From Halichoerus grypus (lineage: Eukaryota; Chordata; Mammalia; Carnivora; Phocidae): DNA of 64,000 bases. Each line of letters begins with the position of its first letter. Position 1 is the first letter of the stretch. The stretch spans positions 70,251,239 through 70,315,238 of the forward strand of contig NC_135712.1 in the NCBI RefSeq assembly GCF_964656455.1. Direction: 5' to 3'. Position numbers and translations under genes: made by a program. Below, piece after piece: positions 1 to 11,600 of this stretch. The notes beneath the pieces are model-generated. The model saw only the letters and a program-made list of their open reading frames with translations, did not search any database and was not told where the DNA came from.

Positions 1-425
1 GATCAGGGCCTGAGAGCTGAGCAGGTGGAGGCCCACTACCTCCTATTTGTGGAGCCCTCCAGGAGAGGGGCCCGCCTGGGGATGCCACTCCCACCGCAGA
101 CCAGAGCAGCCCCAGCCAAGCCAGCGAAACTGTCCCTCACCCCACCCCCTAGGCCCCGAATGTCCTCAGGTAACAGCAGGGCTGGAAGGAGCCACAAATT
201 TTCTGGTTCCACAGCCTCCTTCCACAGATGAGGGAACAGGCCCAGAGAGGGGAAGGGCTTTTTGCAGTCACACAGCCCCACGGAGGAAGAGCTGGGCCGA
301 GAGAGCAGGTGTCCTGACACACAGACCGGCAGCCAGAAACCCCCAAACAGGAAATACTTGCTTATCCACCACGAGCATTTGATGACCTTGCTTCCAGTCT
401 CTTAAAAATATATATAAAAAGTTGA

Positions 426-586
426 GGGGCACCTGGGTGGCTCAGTCAGTTAGGTGTCTGCCTTTGGCTCAGGACATGGTCTCAGGGTCCTGGGATCAAG
501 CCCCGTGTCAGGCTTCCTGCTCAGCAGGGGAGTCTGCTTCTCCATCTCTCACTGCCCCTGCTCTTGCTCTCTCTTTCTAAAAAAAA

Positions 587-626
<40 letters not shown>
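426..626 (+). repeat. Carnivore SINE
   Basis: tRNA-derived head (GGGGCACCTGGGTGGCTCAG), pyrimidine-rich body, then an A run and (AT)n tail. Confidence 0.93.
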
Positions 627-628
<2 letters not shown>

Positions 629-872
629 TGAAAATTAACAATTACACCATGCATGAACACATTCTTTTTTAAAATCAATTTCATTACCTCCTAGATACAT
701 TGTAGCTATTCAGTATTTGCTGAGGGAATGAATTTTTAGTCCCATTATCCCAGTTCAGGCCTCAGTTTTTTTACCAGCTCTTCCCTAGATGACAGCACTA
801 AGCCCTTGATTGGTTTCCCCTCTAGAAGCTCCTCCACCCAGGACCCTCCCTCCCCTACCCCACCCAGGCCTA

Positions 873-928
873 CCACAGCAGGGACTCTGGGGTGGGGTCC
901 CTATCACAGCAGGGACTCTGGGGGCAAA
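873..928. repeat. Two-copy tandem repeat, period about 32 bp
   Basis: CACAGCAGGGACTCTGGGG occurs at about 873 and again at about 905, with a GGGTCCCTAT linker between. Confidence 0.7.
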
Positions 929-1229
929 AGGGCCAATGAGGCTGTCCAGAGTCTTCCTCCCACTCTGCTCCTCTCTTGGTCGAGGCCTGCTATGAGACAA
1001 CTTTTGGATTAGGGTTGGGAAAAGGCTGGGACACCCAGACGCCCTCTCCCAGGATGCAGGCCCTCGAACCCTGCTCAGCTGTTCCCTCATGCTAACAAAG
1101 TGTTCCTCTTACTCAATGGCTGATTTTGTCTTTGCTTTCTCTCCTTTCCGCACTGTGCTGGGCTATTGAGAGACCCCGAGCCTCTGGTGGGACCCCAAGG
1201 GAATCATTCAATCAGAAAATTAAGGCCAA

Positions 1230-1375
1230 TTCAATAGGGAGAATCCTTTTACAATGTATACAGATAGTAAATTATTATTTACTACCTCCTATTTGTGGAT
1301 TATTATTATGTTGTACACTTTAAATACCTTATAATTTTATCTGTCAACTATACCGCAGTAAAGCTGGAAAAAAGA
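1230..1375 (+). repeat. LINE-1 3'-end-like remnant
   Basis: AT-rich stretch with TTGTACACTTTAAATACC and CAGTAAAGCTGGAAAAAA, a pattern typical of old LINE-1 3' ends. Boundaries are approximate. Confidence 0.45.
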
Positions 1376-2519
1376 AAAGTCTTAAGGCCAGAGCCTGGGG
1401 CCCTGGCAGGGCCCAGCACTGCTGAAGGCAAGGGCATGAGTTCTGCAAGAAGAGGGCACAGGACAGAGCCTGGAAGTTTTCCTGGTGGGAGGTGAGAGGA
1501 AGACTCATCGAGCAGGAGTCAGGAGGAGAGTCAGACGTGTCTGATCCCTGAGGTCAAGGATAAAGAGAGAGTTTTCACGAAAGAGGGTATGATCAACAGT
1601 GCCAATGCAGCTGAGGATGGAGGAAGTTACCTCCACTTCCTGAACTGGATGTGCATAGACCCTCCCTGGGACCAAGCTTGGGGCCAGGCTGGGCCCGGAG
1701 GCCCTCTGGCTGGATCTCGTATTTCGGAAACCTCCCTGTGAGGCTGGATGGGTGAGCCTAGGAGGGTGTGGACCCACCACCAAACCCCAGGGACAAGTCC
1801 CCGGGACCCTACTGAGCAGAAACAGGGTGGGACGGAAACTAAACAAATTGCTCCTTTAAAGCCACCTGAAATTTATGTCTCAGTAATGTTTGATTTTTGG
1901 CTTCTCTTTCCTGCAGCAGGATATTTAAAGAAAACAAATCTTTAAAATCTTCAACTCCAAAGCAAAGAGCCCTCTGTGCGCCTACTTCTGGTCTCTGCAT
2001 TAGGAACAAATCTCCTTTACTCTTTGGTCTGAATTGTGTCCAAGGCAGATAGAGCCTCTTGGCCAAAATGGGTGCAGCCCAAGTCTCTGCCACGGCATCA
2101 GAGTGAGCCTGGCCCAACCAGACCTTGAGACCTTCCAGAGGCTTCCACTCTAGGGCACCCTGAAGCCAGGGGCCCAGAGGGACTGACAGATGGTGGTACC
2201 AGCCGGGAACAGAGAGGAGAGGGCCACATCCCTGCCCCAAGCCCAAGTCGGGTCAGTTCTCCCCCTAGGGACAGACACTTGGTGGGGAAGAGAGGGAGCT
2301 GAGAAGTCGCCTGAGGAAGGTGACCCTGGCTTTGTCTGGGATTTAAAAAGAGATGGCCCATTTTTGGCTTTGGTCATTTCCAAATGATCCTAATCCAGAG
2401 CCAGAAAAGGAAGCCCAAGGAGGGGAAATGGAGACAAATACTGGAGCCCGAGTATGGCCCGCCTACTGCTCCCTTCCCAGCAACCCCACACCCACTCGGT
2501 TGTGGCCTGTGCGGTGTAG

Positions 2520-2670
2520 TGAACGTCACAGGGCAACCCCACAGCACTGTGAGGTGGCTTTCGTTGCCCTTTTGCAGATGTAGGAACAGTGGCTCTGAGA
2601 GGCCAGAGGCTTTCCAGGGCCACATGACCAGAAGCGGCAGGGCCTGCTTTCCAGCCCAGCTCTCCTGATG
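2520..2670 (-). repeat. MIR-like fragment
   Basis: TTTTGCAGATGTAGGAACAG and nearby words match the MIR core in antisense (fraction-removed, paid-into style motif of 'cagatgaggaaactgaggc'). Diverged. Confidence 0.5.
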
Positions 2671-3929
2671 CCCAGTCCGTGTCCTCTCCATTGTGTTCCA
2701 CTGCCTGGCCAGCAAAAGGGCAGGCAGGACAGGCTTTCCATTTTTGTCAGTGGCTGAGGAGCAGCTATCTAGTGAACAGCGGGCAGGGGACTTTTCCAGA
2801 GCAGATGGCCAAGGGTCCTGCCCAGGGCTCAGTACCTTTGGTTGGTGACTTAATGCGTGCCACCCCCCCCCCCCCCCCGCAAGGAGTCATTCAGTAAGCC
2901 CTGCCAGGAGCCCTAGGCTTGTCCCCAGATCAGGGACCCTCCTTCCTGGTCAGAGTCATGGACTTCTAGGAGGTCAGGGCAAGAGTAGCCCTGAGGAGCC
3001 TCCAGAAAATTCTGTCCTTGCGGAGAGGGAGACAGAGGCCCGAGGACTGTCCAGGGTCATGTCCACAAAAGTAACGACAGCACCTTCCTCCCAAGCTGTT
3101 CTGAGGATTAAATGAGATCATGCGAGCCAAGCACTTCCCCCACAGTGGGCACTCCAGCGGGTACTGCTAGGACTGCTGTCACAGTGCTCTTGCCCACCGG
3201 AGCCGAGCTACTAGGCCAGGGGAAGAAAGAGTGCCTCCCTGTTGGCGGTCCCGGCCTCTGACCCACCTGGCCGCACACGGTGAGGTGATGGAAGGACTCA
3301 GAGGCAGGAGGTCTGGAACCTGGCCTCACCTGGCCTCTACTTCGGTGTGTGATCTGGGGGAGGCCCAGCTGAACCTCCCCCCGCCAGTGCCTTGATTTTC
3401 CTCTGAGAAATAAGCCGGATATTCAGGAGGGACCCTTCCAGTTTGGGAATCTCCAATTTCAGCAGCAAAACCGCCCTACCAGGAAGCTTCGAGAGCATGT
3501 GCCTGGCTGGGAGGAGGAAGCCCGTGTCAGGACAGACAAAGCTGCCCTGTGCTGAGAGGCCTCTGGCCTGGCCCCAGAGCTCTGCGGGTTCCACACCCAG
3601 GCCCAGGGGCTTCCAAGAATCACAGTTAAAAGGTATTACTTGAAAGTTGCCAGACGGTTAACTTTGCGTTCCTGGAAGCTGTAGTCCAGGAACGATTGGG
3701 AGGTAGGGGGGTGGCGGGGAGAGGGGAGGAGAGGAGGCAGGGGAGGAGCAAGGGAGAGAGCAGTGGGAGGGGAAAGGCGAGAAGCGGGAGCAGAGACTGA
3801 GGCGAGAGACAGGCTGCAGGGAGAGGGGAGAGCGGGCTCTGAGCCCAGCCCAGACCCAGGGCTCCGATGACCACGGCTTTTGACCGCCCGGGACCCTGGC
3901 CGGTCACAAAATAGAAGCCACGTTATGTT

Positions 3930-4500
3930 TTCTGAACAGGACACTCCCCGACCGTGTGGGAAGGCAGAGCCTTCGGGCGGTCAGCCTGCCGGGCCCTTGA
4001 ACACTCCCAGCGCACCCCTGCGCTCCGCTTCAGCCCCGGGACGCCCTCGTTGGCTGCTCCTCCGTCAGCCGGCGCCCCAAAGCTGCCCTCGGAAGCAGCA
4101 CCCCTCAGCTCCGCAGCCGGGCCGTTAGGGAGCCCACGCCAAAGCGGGCAGGGGCCGGCTGCGGCTGCCACGGCGAGCCGCCTCCCGAGGCCCCGGGGGA
4201 TCCCGAAGTCCCGCCCGCCGAGGGCGACGCCCCCTCCGTCACTGCCCGCGGTCGAGCCCCTCCCCAGCTCTCGGCACGCGCCGCGGGACGCGTCCCAGGG
4301 AAAGCGCCATGAGGTGCAGGGACGCGTCCCCTTCTCCAGCAGGGGACCCGGGCGGCCTGGCAGCAGTGTCCCCTTATCCCGGGTTCCAGTCACCCGCAGC
4401 CAGGTGCTGTTTGGAATCAGATGCGCCTCCTTCTGAGGTATCGCCAGGAGGCCCCCGGGAGCCTCACGGACGTCATGGTCACGGCGTGACGTCATCCCGT
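3930..4500. promoter_or_regulatory. CpG-rich patch with a perfect CRE
   Basis: CpG dinucleotides are visibly dense from about 3940 to 4500 compared with the flanks. A palindromic CRE, TGACGTCA, lies at 4487-4494 with a further ACGTCA at 4469-4474. This looks like a CpG-island promoter or enhancer, but no gene start can be tied to it. CpG counts were not computed. Confidence 0.4.
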
Positions 4501-7500
4501 CACCTCACCTCCCCACGCAGGCGCTTTACAGCCCACACGGCCACAAGAAGGCTGACCGAGAGACCACACTCCCGTGCCTCTGACTCTAGCAGGCTGCTGG
4601 AATCGGTCCAGTTTATTTGTAGTTGTTGTTAATCTCCTACTGTGCCGCATTTATGCATCAAACTTCACCGGGATGTGTGCGGGGTTCGGTACTGACCGCG
4701 GCCTCAGGCCTCCACCGGGGGGCTCGGAGCAGACCCCCGCAGATAAGGGGCACTCCTGCAACAAACTGCAATAAAAGAGAACTGCCTAGAGAAGCCCAGT
4801 GCAATGGGAAAGGCAGACAGGGCTTTGGCTGGGCCGCTTAGAAGAGGTGTCACCCTGAGGAAGTGGCCTGTCGGCTCAGTGCTGGTTCCCTCGTCTCTAG
4901 AACGAGCGTGACGACTGCAGAGAGGTTGTGGGGATCAGAGACGCGCATGTGAACCCCCACACAGGCCAGGCGGCGGGCGGTGCTCGGTGAAGGTTTTGTC
5001 ACCCATTACGGGGCCCTGCAAACCTTCAGCCGTGCACGCTTCAGGCACAGGAACTGAAGAGCAGGATGTGGGCACCGGGGGAGCATCACCTGGGTGCCAG
5101 GCACTGTGCCCACGTGCCCATGAGGGTCAGCCAGCGAGGGGCCTGGGCTCCGTGACGTGGTGGGATTCTGGGCCCCGATCCCACACTGTGGCAACCTCCT
5201 CTGCCCCGTCTGTCCCTACTCCACCCTCAACCACTAGCAGGGCCCTCTTGGGTGGGGTGGGATGGGCAGGGCTGGGCAGGGCATCATTATCACTCCCAGC
5301 TCAGTGCTGGAGACAGAGTTAAGCTGGGCCTTCTTATCGGCTCCCCAGGCCCTGTGCTGAAATGCACTGCCTGGCTCTGAGGCTTGGGGGCTGGAAAGCG
5401 GGGCCCTGTGGTGGCTGCCCAAGTCCTTGCTCCTCTGGAATGGTCCCTGGGAGCAGGAATGGGAGAGGCAGCCCAGCAAACAGAGAACGCCGCCTGGCTT
5501 GGACACCATGTCATCTTAGGCAATCCCTTCCTTCTCTAGTCCCCATCTGTGAAATTGGGGGTGGAGGGGCAGCTGGATAAGGTGACCCTTGAGTCCCTTG
5601 CAGCTCTAAAGAGTTAGGATCCTGTGACAGGTGGTGGCACCTGTGACGTAGCCATGACAATCATCCTGTTTACAGACAAGCCACGGGACGCCAGGCAGAG
5701 GGAAGAGACTCACTCCCATAGCGTACTAGTTGTTAGCAGAGCTGAGGGACACCAGGCCAGTGCTCTTTCCACCCCACACACCCTCACCTCCTAGAAGGCC
5801 CACAGAGGAAAGGTTTGGAGATGATGAAGGGATGGCTGTTTCTGGGCTCCCCATCCCAGGTCCAAACCCTTCCATCAGGTTCCAAGTGTGGACTGGGGAC
5901 ATCTCAGAGGGGTCCCAGACACATGGGTACCAGGCACCTCACGGGCGGGAGGTCACTCCTTGGCTCCTGTCCAGGGAAGGGAGGGATGTCAGGGCTTCTT
6001 GGGTGTGTGGAGAGCTGGCCCCATAATTGGGCCCAGATAATACCCCTGCTCTTATCAGGGGGGCAAGGGCTCCAAGGGGTGCGTCTGAGAATCGAGGGCA
6101 GGTTCAGCAGAAGTGGGGAGGGGGCAGAGAGGGAAGGTCTGGAAGGAAAGACTCTCTGAGGACAGGTCCAAGGCTTAGGGGACAGGTGTGCGGGGAGTCA
6201 AAGGAAGGGGCAAACTAGATCCACTTCCCCTTGAGAAGCAGAAAAGCCTGATCCAAGGGGCTTTCCTAAAGAAATCCTATATATCTCAGGTTGGGAGGGA
6301 TGAGAGAGACCCAGAATCTATGTCCCAGGGCAGGAAGGGTTATGGCCACCTTTGAGAACCTGAGAAAAGTTATGTCCTCGCCCATTGGGGAAACCAAGTC
6401 CCAGGCTTTCTGGGAGATGACCCACACACTTGGCTTAAGACTTGGAAGGCCCTGCCAGACAGTGGGTGGGTCCCCTGTAGAGCTGGAGGCAGGGACCCAG
6501 TAGGTGCCATCCTAATGACCAGACACGGGGCCCTGGACCGGGCAGAGCAGCAGAGAGACAGGCAGCAAGGCAAAGCAGGACCAGGCCTCCCCGGACCCTG
6601 GGGCCTGGCCTTCTTGGCCCCCCATGGAGCTGGGGCTCCAGGCAGGCACACCTGGGTACCCAGCCAGCTCCCTGACTATCTCCCCATCCATGCCTTGGCC
6701 CAGGTTCCTGGTTTCTCTTCCTCTCTGGCTCAGGCTCAGACCAACCTGGGGACTCCCATCTGGGAGCAGGGCTGTGCGTCTCCTCACTGCTAGGCAGCCT
6801 GGCCTGAGCTGTGCCCTCTGAAACCACCCAGAGAGGCGACAAACAGATTTGTGCGCAACATACACACCTGGGGTTGGGGGCTCAAAAGGCCTTATGCCCT
6901 CCCCCTCACCATGCAACCACGGACTGCAGGCTTCCCAGACAGACAAATCTGCTTCAGCTTTACTTGTACATGGGGGCCCTAAGAGTTTTAAACATGGCCA
7001 CGGGAGGCATTTACAACAAAGCCAAAACCAGGCTACCTTTTTGCATGCCAGTGAGTACCCTGCACCCCTCCCAGAGCCCAAGAACCTGAGTTAAGCATGG
7101 ATGAGAGCTGAGAAAAGGCTTGAACGCAGAGGGGGCTTGGAATGGAGAGACCCCAAAACCAGAGCAAAGGGGACAAGGAAAGTGCTGGAGTCCCTGAGGT
7201 TGAGCAAAGACATTCTGGGTGGGAGCAAGAAGGAAGCGCAGCATCGAGAGGGACTCAGCATATGGAGAACTGGAGTTATGACCTCTCCAGGCTGGGCTGA
7301 CACCCCCAAAGGATGGGCTCCTGCTCCCCCCCACCCCAAGTATGAGCATGCACACACAGGCACACACCTCCATAGGACTCTGAGGTGTTCATCTGATCCT
7401 CTGGGGACATCCCTTCCTCTTACCTTCACCACACCCTGATTTCACCTGGATACGAGGGCGGCCAGAAGCAGTGGGGTCGGTGCCCATCCTCACCTCCTAA

Positions 7501-8244
7501 GGTAGTTCTGATACTTCAGGGGGGCAGGATCACATGGGGCACTTGACAAAAATTCAGATTGAGATTCCTGCCCTCCCCCCTCCCTGAGATTCTGAATCTG
7601 GGGTCTGGGGACCCGGGTAATCCTGAGAAGGTGGTCCTTGGAGGAACGCTGGGTGGTCTCTTAGCTGTTGGGTGGAGAAAACAACCATAACGATACCGGC
7701 CGCATTCATTGTGTGCCTACCGTGTACCTGATGTTTGGCATAAGCCACCTCATTTTATCCTTTGACAGCCTTCCAGGAAGGTGCCATCATTTCTATTCCC
7801 AAAGTCACACACTGGTCTCCAGAGAGAAACCGCAGTTTGAGGTGGCTTCGTCTCCCACCCCACCCCCACCCCCTTCCAACCCCCAGGGGCTTGCAGACTC
7901 ACAGGGCCTGGGACCCATGCCAGCGACAGGACCAGAACCAGCATGTGATTCCCCAACAGGAGAGAGTGACCAGGGTAAAGCCCGCTGGTAAGAAAGACTG
8001 CAGAATTGTACTGTGATGGAGACACCCCCCCCCCCCCGCCCCCCGGGATAATGCAGCGGGAGGGCCCACTCCCGGCCTGAGGGCCGCCCAACCCCCGCGG
8101 AGGGGGCGGGGGGAGGAGGCTTCAGTGTAGCGACGCTGGACCGGCCGGCCTGGCGAATTCCCAGGTGGCGGGCGCCCCCTGCAGTCAGACAGGGGTGCGG
8201 CAGGGCAGAGGCCGGGACTTCGCCGGGGCTGACATCACTGGGAC

Positions 8245-8350
8245 CGCGGGGTTTTCTCTTTCATCGCTGTGGTCCTTACGGTTGCTCCATTTTAAGGATG
8301 AGAGAAGTGTTGAGTGTCTTGCCCAAGGTCGCAGAACCAGCCAGTATGGG
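8245..8350 (-). repeat. MIR-like fragment
   Basis: CCATTTTAAGGATGAGAGAA followed by GTCTTGCCCAAGGTCGCAGA resembles the MIR core in antisense. Diverged; limits approximate. Confidence 0.5.
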
Positions 8351-8471
8351 ACCCTGGCTCCTCCCTCCCATAGTCTTTGTCCCAGCGCCTCAGGGCCCCC
8401 TCACCCCCAAGCTCCCTGGCCCGCAGGACAGACAGGGCAGGAGGGCCGTTGTAGGAGGCAGGCAACGGGTA

Positions 8472-8477
8472 TTTAAT
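8472..8477 (-). terminator. ZDHHC19: Candidate ZDHHC19 poly(A) signal ATTAAA
   Basis: ATTAAA on the minus strand 78 nt beyond the proposed stop codon. It is the commonest variant of the AATAAA signal and is well placed to end the transcript near 8455. Confidence 0.5.
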
Positions 8478-8554
8478 GGGCTTTGGTGGGGGTCTCAACA
8501 CTCCCACCAGGGGAGTGGGCAAGGGCAGAGCGCAGACAGGCCTCCACGCGGGGC

Positions 8555-8674
8555 TCAGGAGATGAGGTTCAGGTGCAGGGGCTCCTGGCATCGCTGGGTG
8601 TGAAGGGGCGAGCGGCAGACAGCGCCTCGTCTGGGGCAGTCCCGCAGCAGGGGCAGCACTGGGCCTGCGTGGAG
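8555..8674 (-). CDS. ZDHHC19: ZDHHC19 proposed terminal coding exon 8
   Basis: Follows a pyrimidine-rich tract ending GTGTTTAG. Read in the phase left by exon 7, it gives 39 codons ([17 protein letters not shown] and so on) ending in TGA at 8557-8555. A minus-strand ATTAAA lies 78 nt further on. No human counterpart of this peptide is recognised, so this is inference from splice signals, phase and the poly(A) signal. Confidence 0.45.
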   Translation of the reverse strand, partial: LHAGPVLPLLRDCPRRGAVCRSPLHTQRCQEPLHLNLIS

Positions 8675-11600
8675 CTAAACACAGAGTGGAGGGATGGGGG
8701 CTCTCCCCGAGCCCCTGCCCCACAGCTCACGACCCACCAGCTGGGGAGCAAGAAACTGTCCAAGCCGCCATCCCCGCCCCCCGCCCCCCCCCCCCCCCCG
8801 CAGAGCAAAGGGAGTGGCCTGGCACCACAGAATGTCACTGCAGGGGCCCTTAGGGAGGGGAGGCTGTGATTACCCACCCCCACTCCATTCCTAATGGGCC
8901 ACTTCCATGTGTTTCCTATGTTGGGCTTCAGAGTAAAAAAGCTGTCTTTAAGTAAAGGAATCCCCCCTCAGAATTACGAACCCCTGGACTAGTCTCAGTC
9001 CTTACTAATAGCTGAGAAAACTGACGCCCAGAAAGGGTAAGTGACTGGCCCAAGGCCGACCAGCAAGTGAGTGGGGCGGTCTTTTCCTTTCCTGTCTCCA
9101 GCGCCCCCTGGTGTATTCTGGAGGCCTGTGACTTTATTTCCTGCACTGCTCAGGTCTATGATCCCCCTCCCTCAAGTTCTGAGTGCTCCAGCTTCAGGGC
9201 CAGCCCAACATGGGGTGAGAGGGTTCCCCCCAACACCTGTGAAATCCACAGACACCCTCTCCCAACACACACACACACACACACACGCATACTCCTCACC
9301 TCCTGGAGGGCTGCAGCCTCACCACTCCCTGGGGGACCATTCCCTGGTTTGTAGAGACTCAGAGGTTGGGGTTGGGGGCTAGGCCCAGGCCCTGGGACGG
9401 CTGGGGGACTGAGCACCGAGGGGCACATTGGGAAGTGAAGGTTCTGCATGGGCACCCAGTCAGACCCCACCATTCTCTGTAGCCAGACAGCTTCGGCCAT
9501 GTACCTGGGGAGCAACAAGCCAGATGGGAGGGGTCGTGGCCCTCCTGGCCTGGTACCCCTCAGCTTGGGGGGCACACAGCCCAAGGCTTGGCCCTGCAGA
9601 GAGCTCAGACCAGTCTCATCCAGGCTGTAGTGTCCCTCCACCCCATTCCTTGGGGCAAGAACCCACAAAGGCAAGGAAGGGGGGGGTTCCGGAGGCTCTC
9701 ACAATGCCCTGTGGAAAACCCCAAAGGAAGAAGAACAGGGAGTATAAGGGCCTGGGAACTAGGCTAAGGGGCCAGGGGCGATGACCCAGCTTTATCCCGC
9801 CCCTCAGCCCCAGGGGTCACCACTCGGACCCCTGGTCTGCCAACTCACTTGGGTCCCAGCGGTGCACAAATTGTTAAATACCAGTTGTTGGCACAGCCGT
9901 GGTCGAAGGGGTTGTATCCCTGCAGGTATGGGCACTGGAGGAAGGCAAGGGCCGGAAGAGGAACTCAGACCCAGCAGGACTGCGCAGGCCACCCCCCGAT
10001 GGCCCTCCCTGAACGTCAGCTCAGCTCAGGGCGGCAGCAAGACTCCAGGGGCAGAGAAGCAGGGAGAGGGAGCCAAGGCCTCCCCCACCCCACCTACCTC
10101 CGAGTAGCTCTCTCTAGGCAACCCCTGGTACTGCACCCACTTCTCTTGTCTTCTCGGGGCTCCTCCCCATCACCTGTACCCTTTCTGCAGTACCCTCCCC
10201 TTTTCTGTTTCCTTTGGCCATACCACATCCTCCTGCCACCTCCTTCCAGATATACTTTCAGATCTTCCTTTTATTGCTAAACTGCTCCAAAGACAGTTCC
10301 ATGCCCCTCCCCCAACTTCCCTACTTTCCCACCTCTCATTTTTTCCAAACTTGTGTCTTCACTGAATTTCACTATCTAGAAGGGTAGTTGCCTGGGGCGC
10401 AATCAGATTTCCCTAACAAAATAACCTGGCCCTGGAAGTCTGGACTGAAGTTCCTGAACACCCGTGCAGTGAAGGTCAAGTCCTCCCCTGGACAGTCTTA
10501 ACCAACTTCCCCCCTCCCCTCCCTCTACACATCAGCCTCGCCCTCCTCCTCCTCCTCCTCCTCCTCCTCCTCCTCCTCCTCCCCAGCACAAGCTGATTCT
10601 CACCCCGACTTCAAGAGCCTTGGCTACAAAATGTCTGTCATGACCAAAAGTGGCCCAGGGCCACCTCTTCCCACCACCAGCTCTCTATGTCCCATGTCCC
10701 TGTCATGAAGATGTTGACCTTCGACACTATTCTCCACCAAAAGGAGCCAGAACTCCATGCGGGGCAGCTGACACCTATGGGAGGAAAAGTCGAGACACCT
10801 CCACAATGTCCCACTGTTGCCAAAAAGCAACACTAACCATCACGATACTTTGAATTCTTGCCTACTTTAATATGTTTAAAGCATTTAGGGGAAACTGGTA
10901 TTCTATTTGCAATTTTAACTAAATGGTTAGTAAATGGTTAGAAGAGTTGGATTACATTTACAGTTAGAATTTTAAATTTAGAGAAATAAATTTTGATTTA
11001 TTAGATGTATACGAAGTGTGCAAACACGTTGACTGTCCAACGCTTAAAGGAGTGATAGATAACTGCCTAATGAGCTCATTAGAACTCGCTAATAAAGGGC
11101 AGCACCTTCCTCTCCCCACTGGAGAGCCTCTCAGATGTGAACGGAATCCAACAGCTCGGAAGTTCTCTGACTCTCTTCTCTCCCTGGCTCCAGACCCAGT
11201 TCTCCTGCTCCAAACCTGTGCCTCGAACACTCTCACACTCCACAGGACGGTAACCAAAGTGGGCATGTTCTCACTCCATCTCCTGCCCAGCTCCCTGCTG
11301 CCTTGGTTCTCCGCCCTTCTTCCCCCGGGGGTCAGGGCATCAAGCTTCCCTCTCTCTCTCTCTCTCCCTCCCTCCCTCCTTCTCTCCCAAAGCAGGATCA
11401 ATTCTTTTCACTCATTTGCTCATAAATATTCTGGGGCCTCGACAATGTCCTAGGCACTGCACTGGGGATTGAGGACACACCGCCACCAACAAAGCCAGCC
11501 CAAGCTTTCAGGCAGCTGGCGAGTGGTCAGGGCAGCGCAGAGAGGGGATGAGGGAGCAGAGCAGGCAGCGGGTGCCAAGACTCCAGGGGGCAGGTAAAGT

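Larger units (their letters stand above)
1..8470. other. GC-rich intergenic DNA downstream of ZDHHC19
   Basis: No protein family recognised. It contains one SINE (426-626), a LINE-1 3'-end-like remnant (about 1230-1375), several MIR-like fragments, C homopolymers at about 2863-2878 and 8027-8043, and a CpG-rich patch at 3.9-4.5 kb. The many overlapping open frames are a product of GC richness. In human a non-coding locus lies on this side of ZDHHC19; I cannot identify a homologue. Confidence 0.6.

Noticed and set aside
3923..4495. 190-codon open frame on the minus strand, with an overlapping 160-codon frame on the plus strand
   Set aside because: Both lie in the CpG-rich patch, where stops are rare in all frames. 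The predicted proteins are low-complexity Pro/Arg/Gly-rich with no known family, and no splice or start context supports them.
6512..7081. 189-codon minus-strand open frame
   Set aside because: GC-rich intergenic DNA with several overlapping frames on both strands; no similarity to any family I recognise.
9156..9299. ZDHHC19 exon 7 read through the (GT)n microsatellite to the next stop
   Set aside because: A repeat-length change would shift the frame. A strong GAG|GTGAGG donor precedes it and gives a phase-matched downstream exon.
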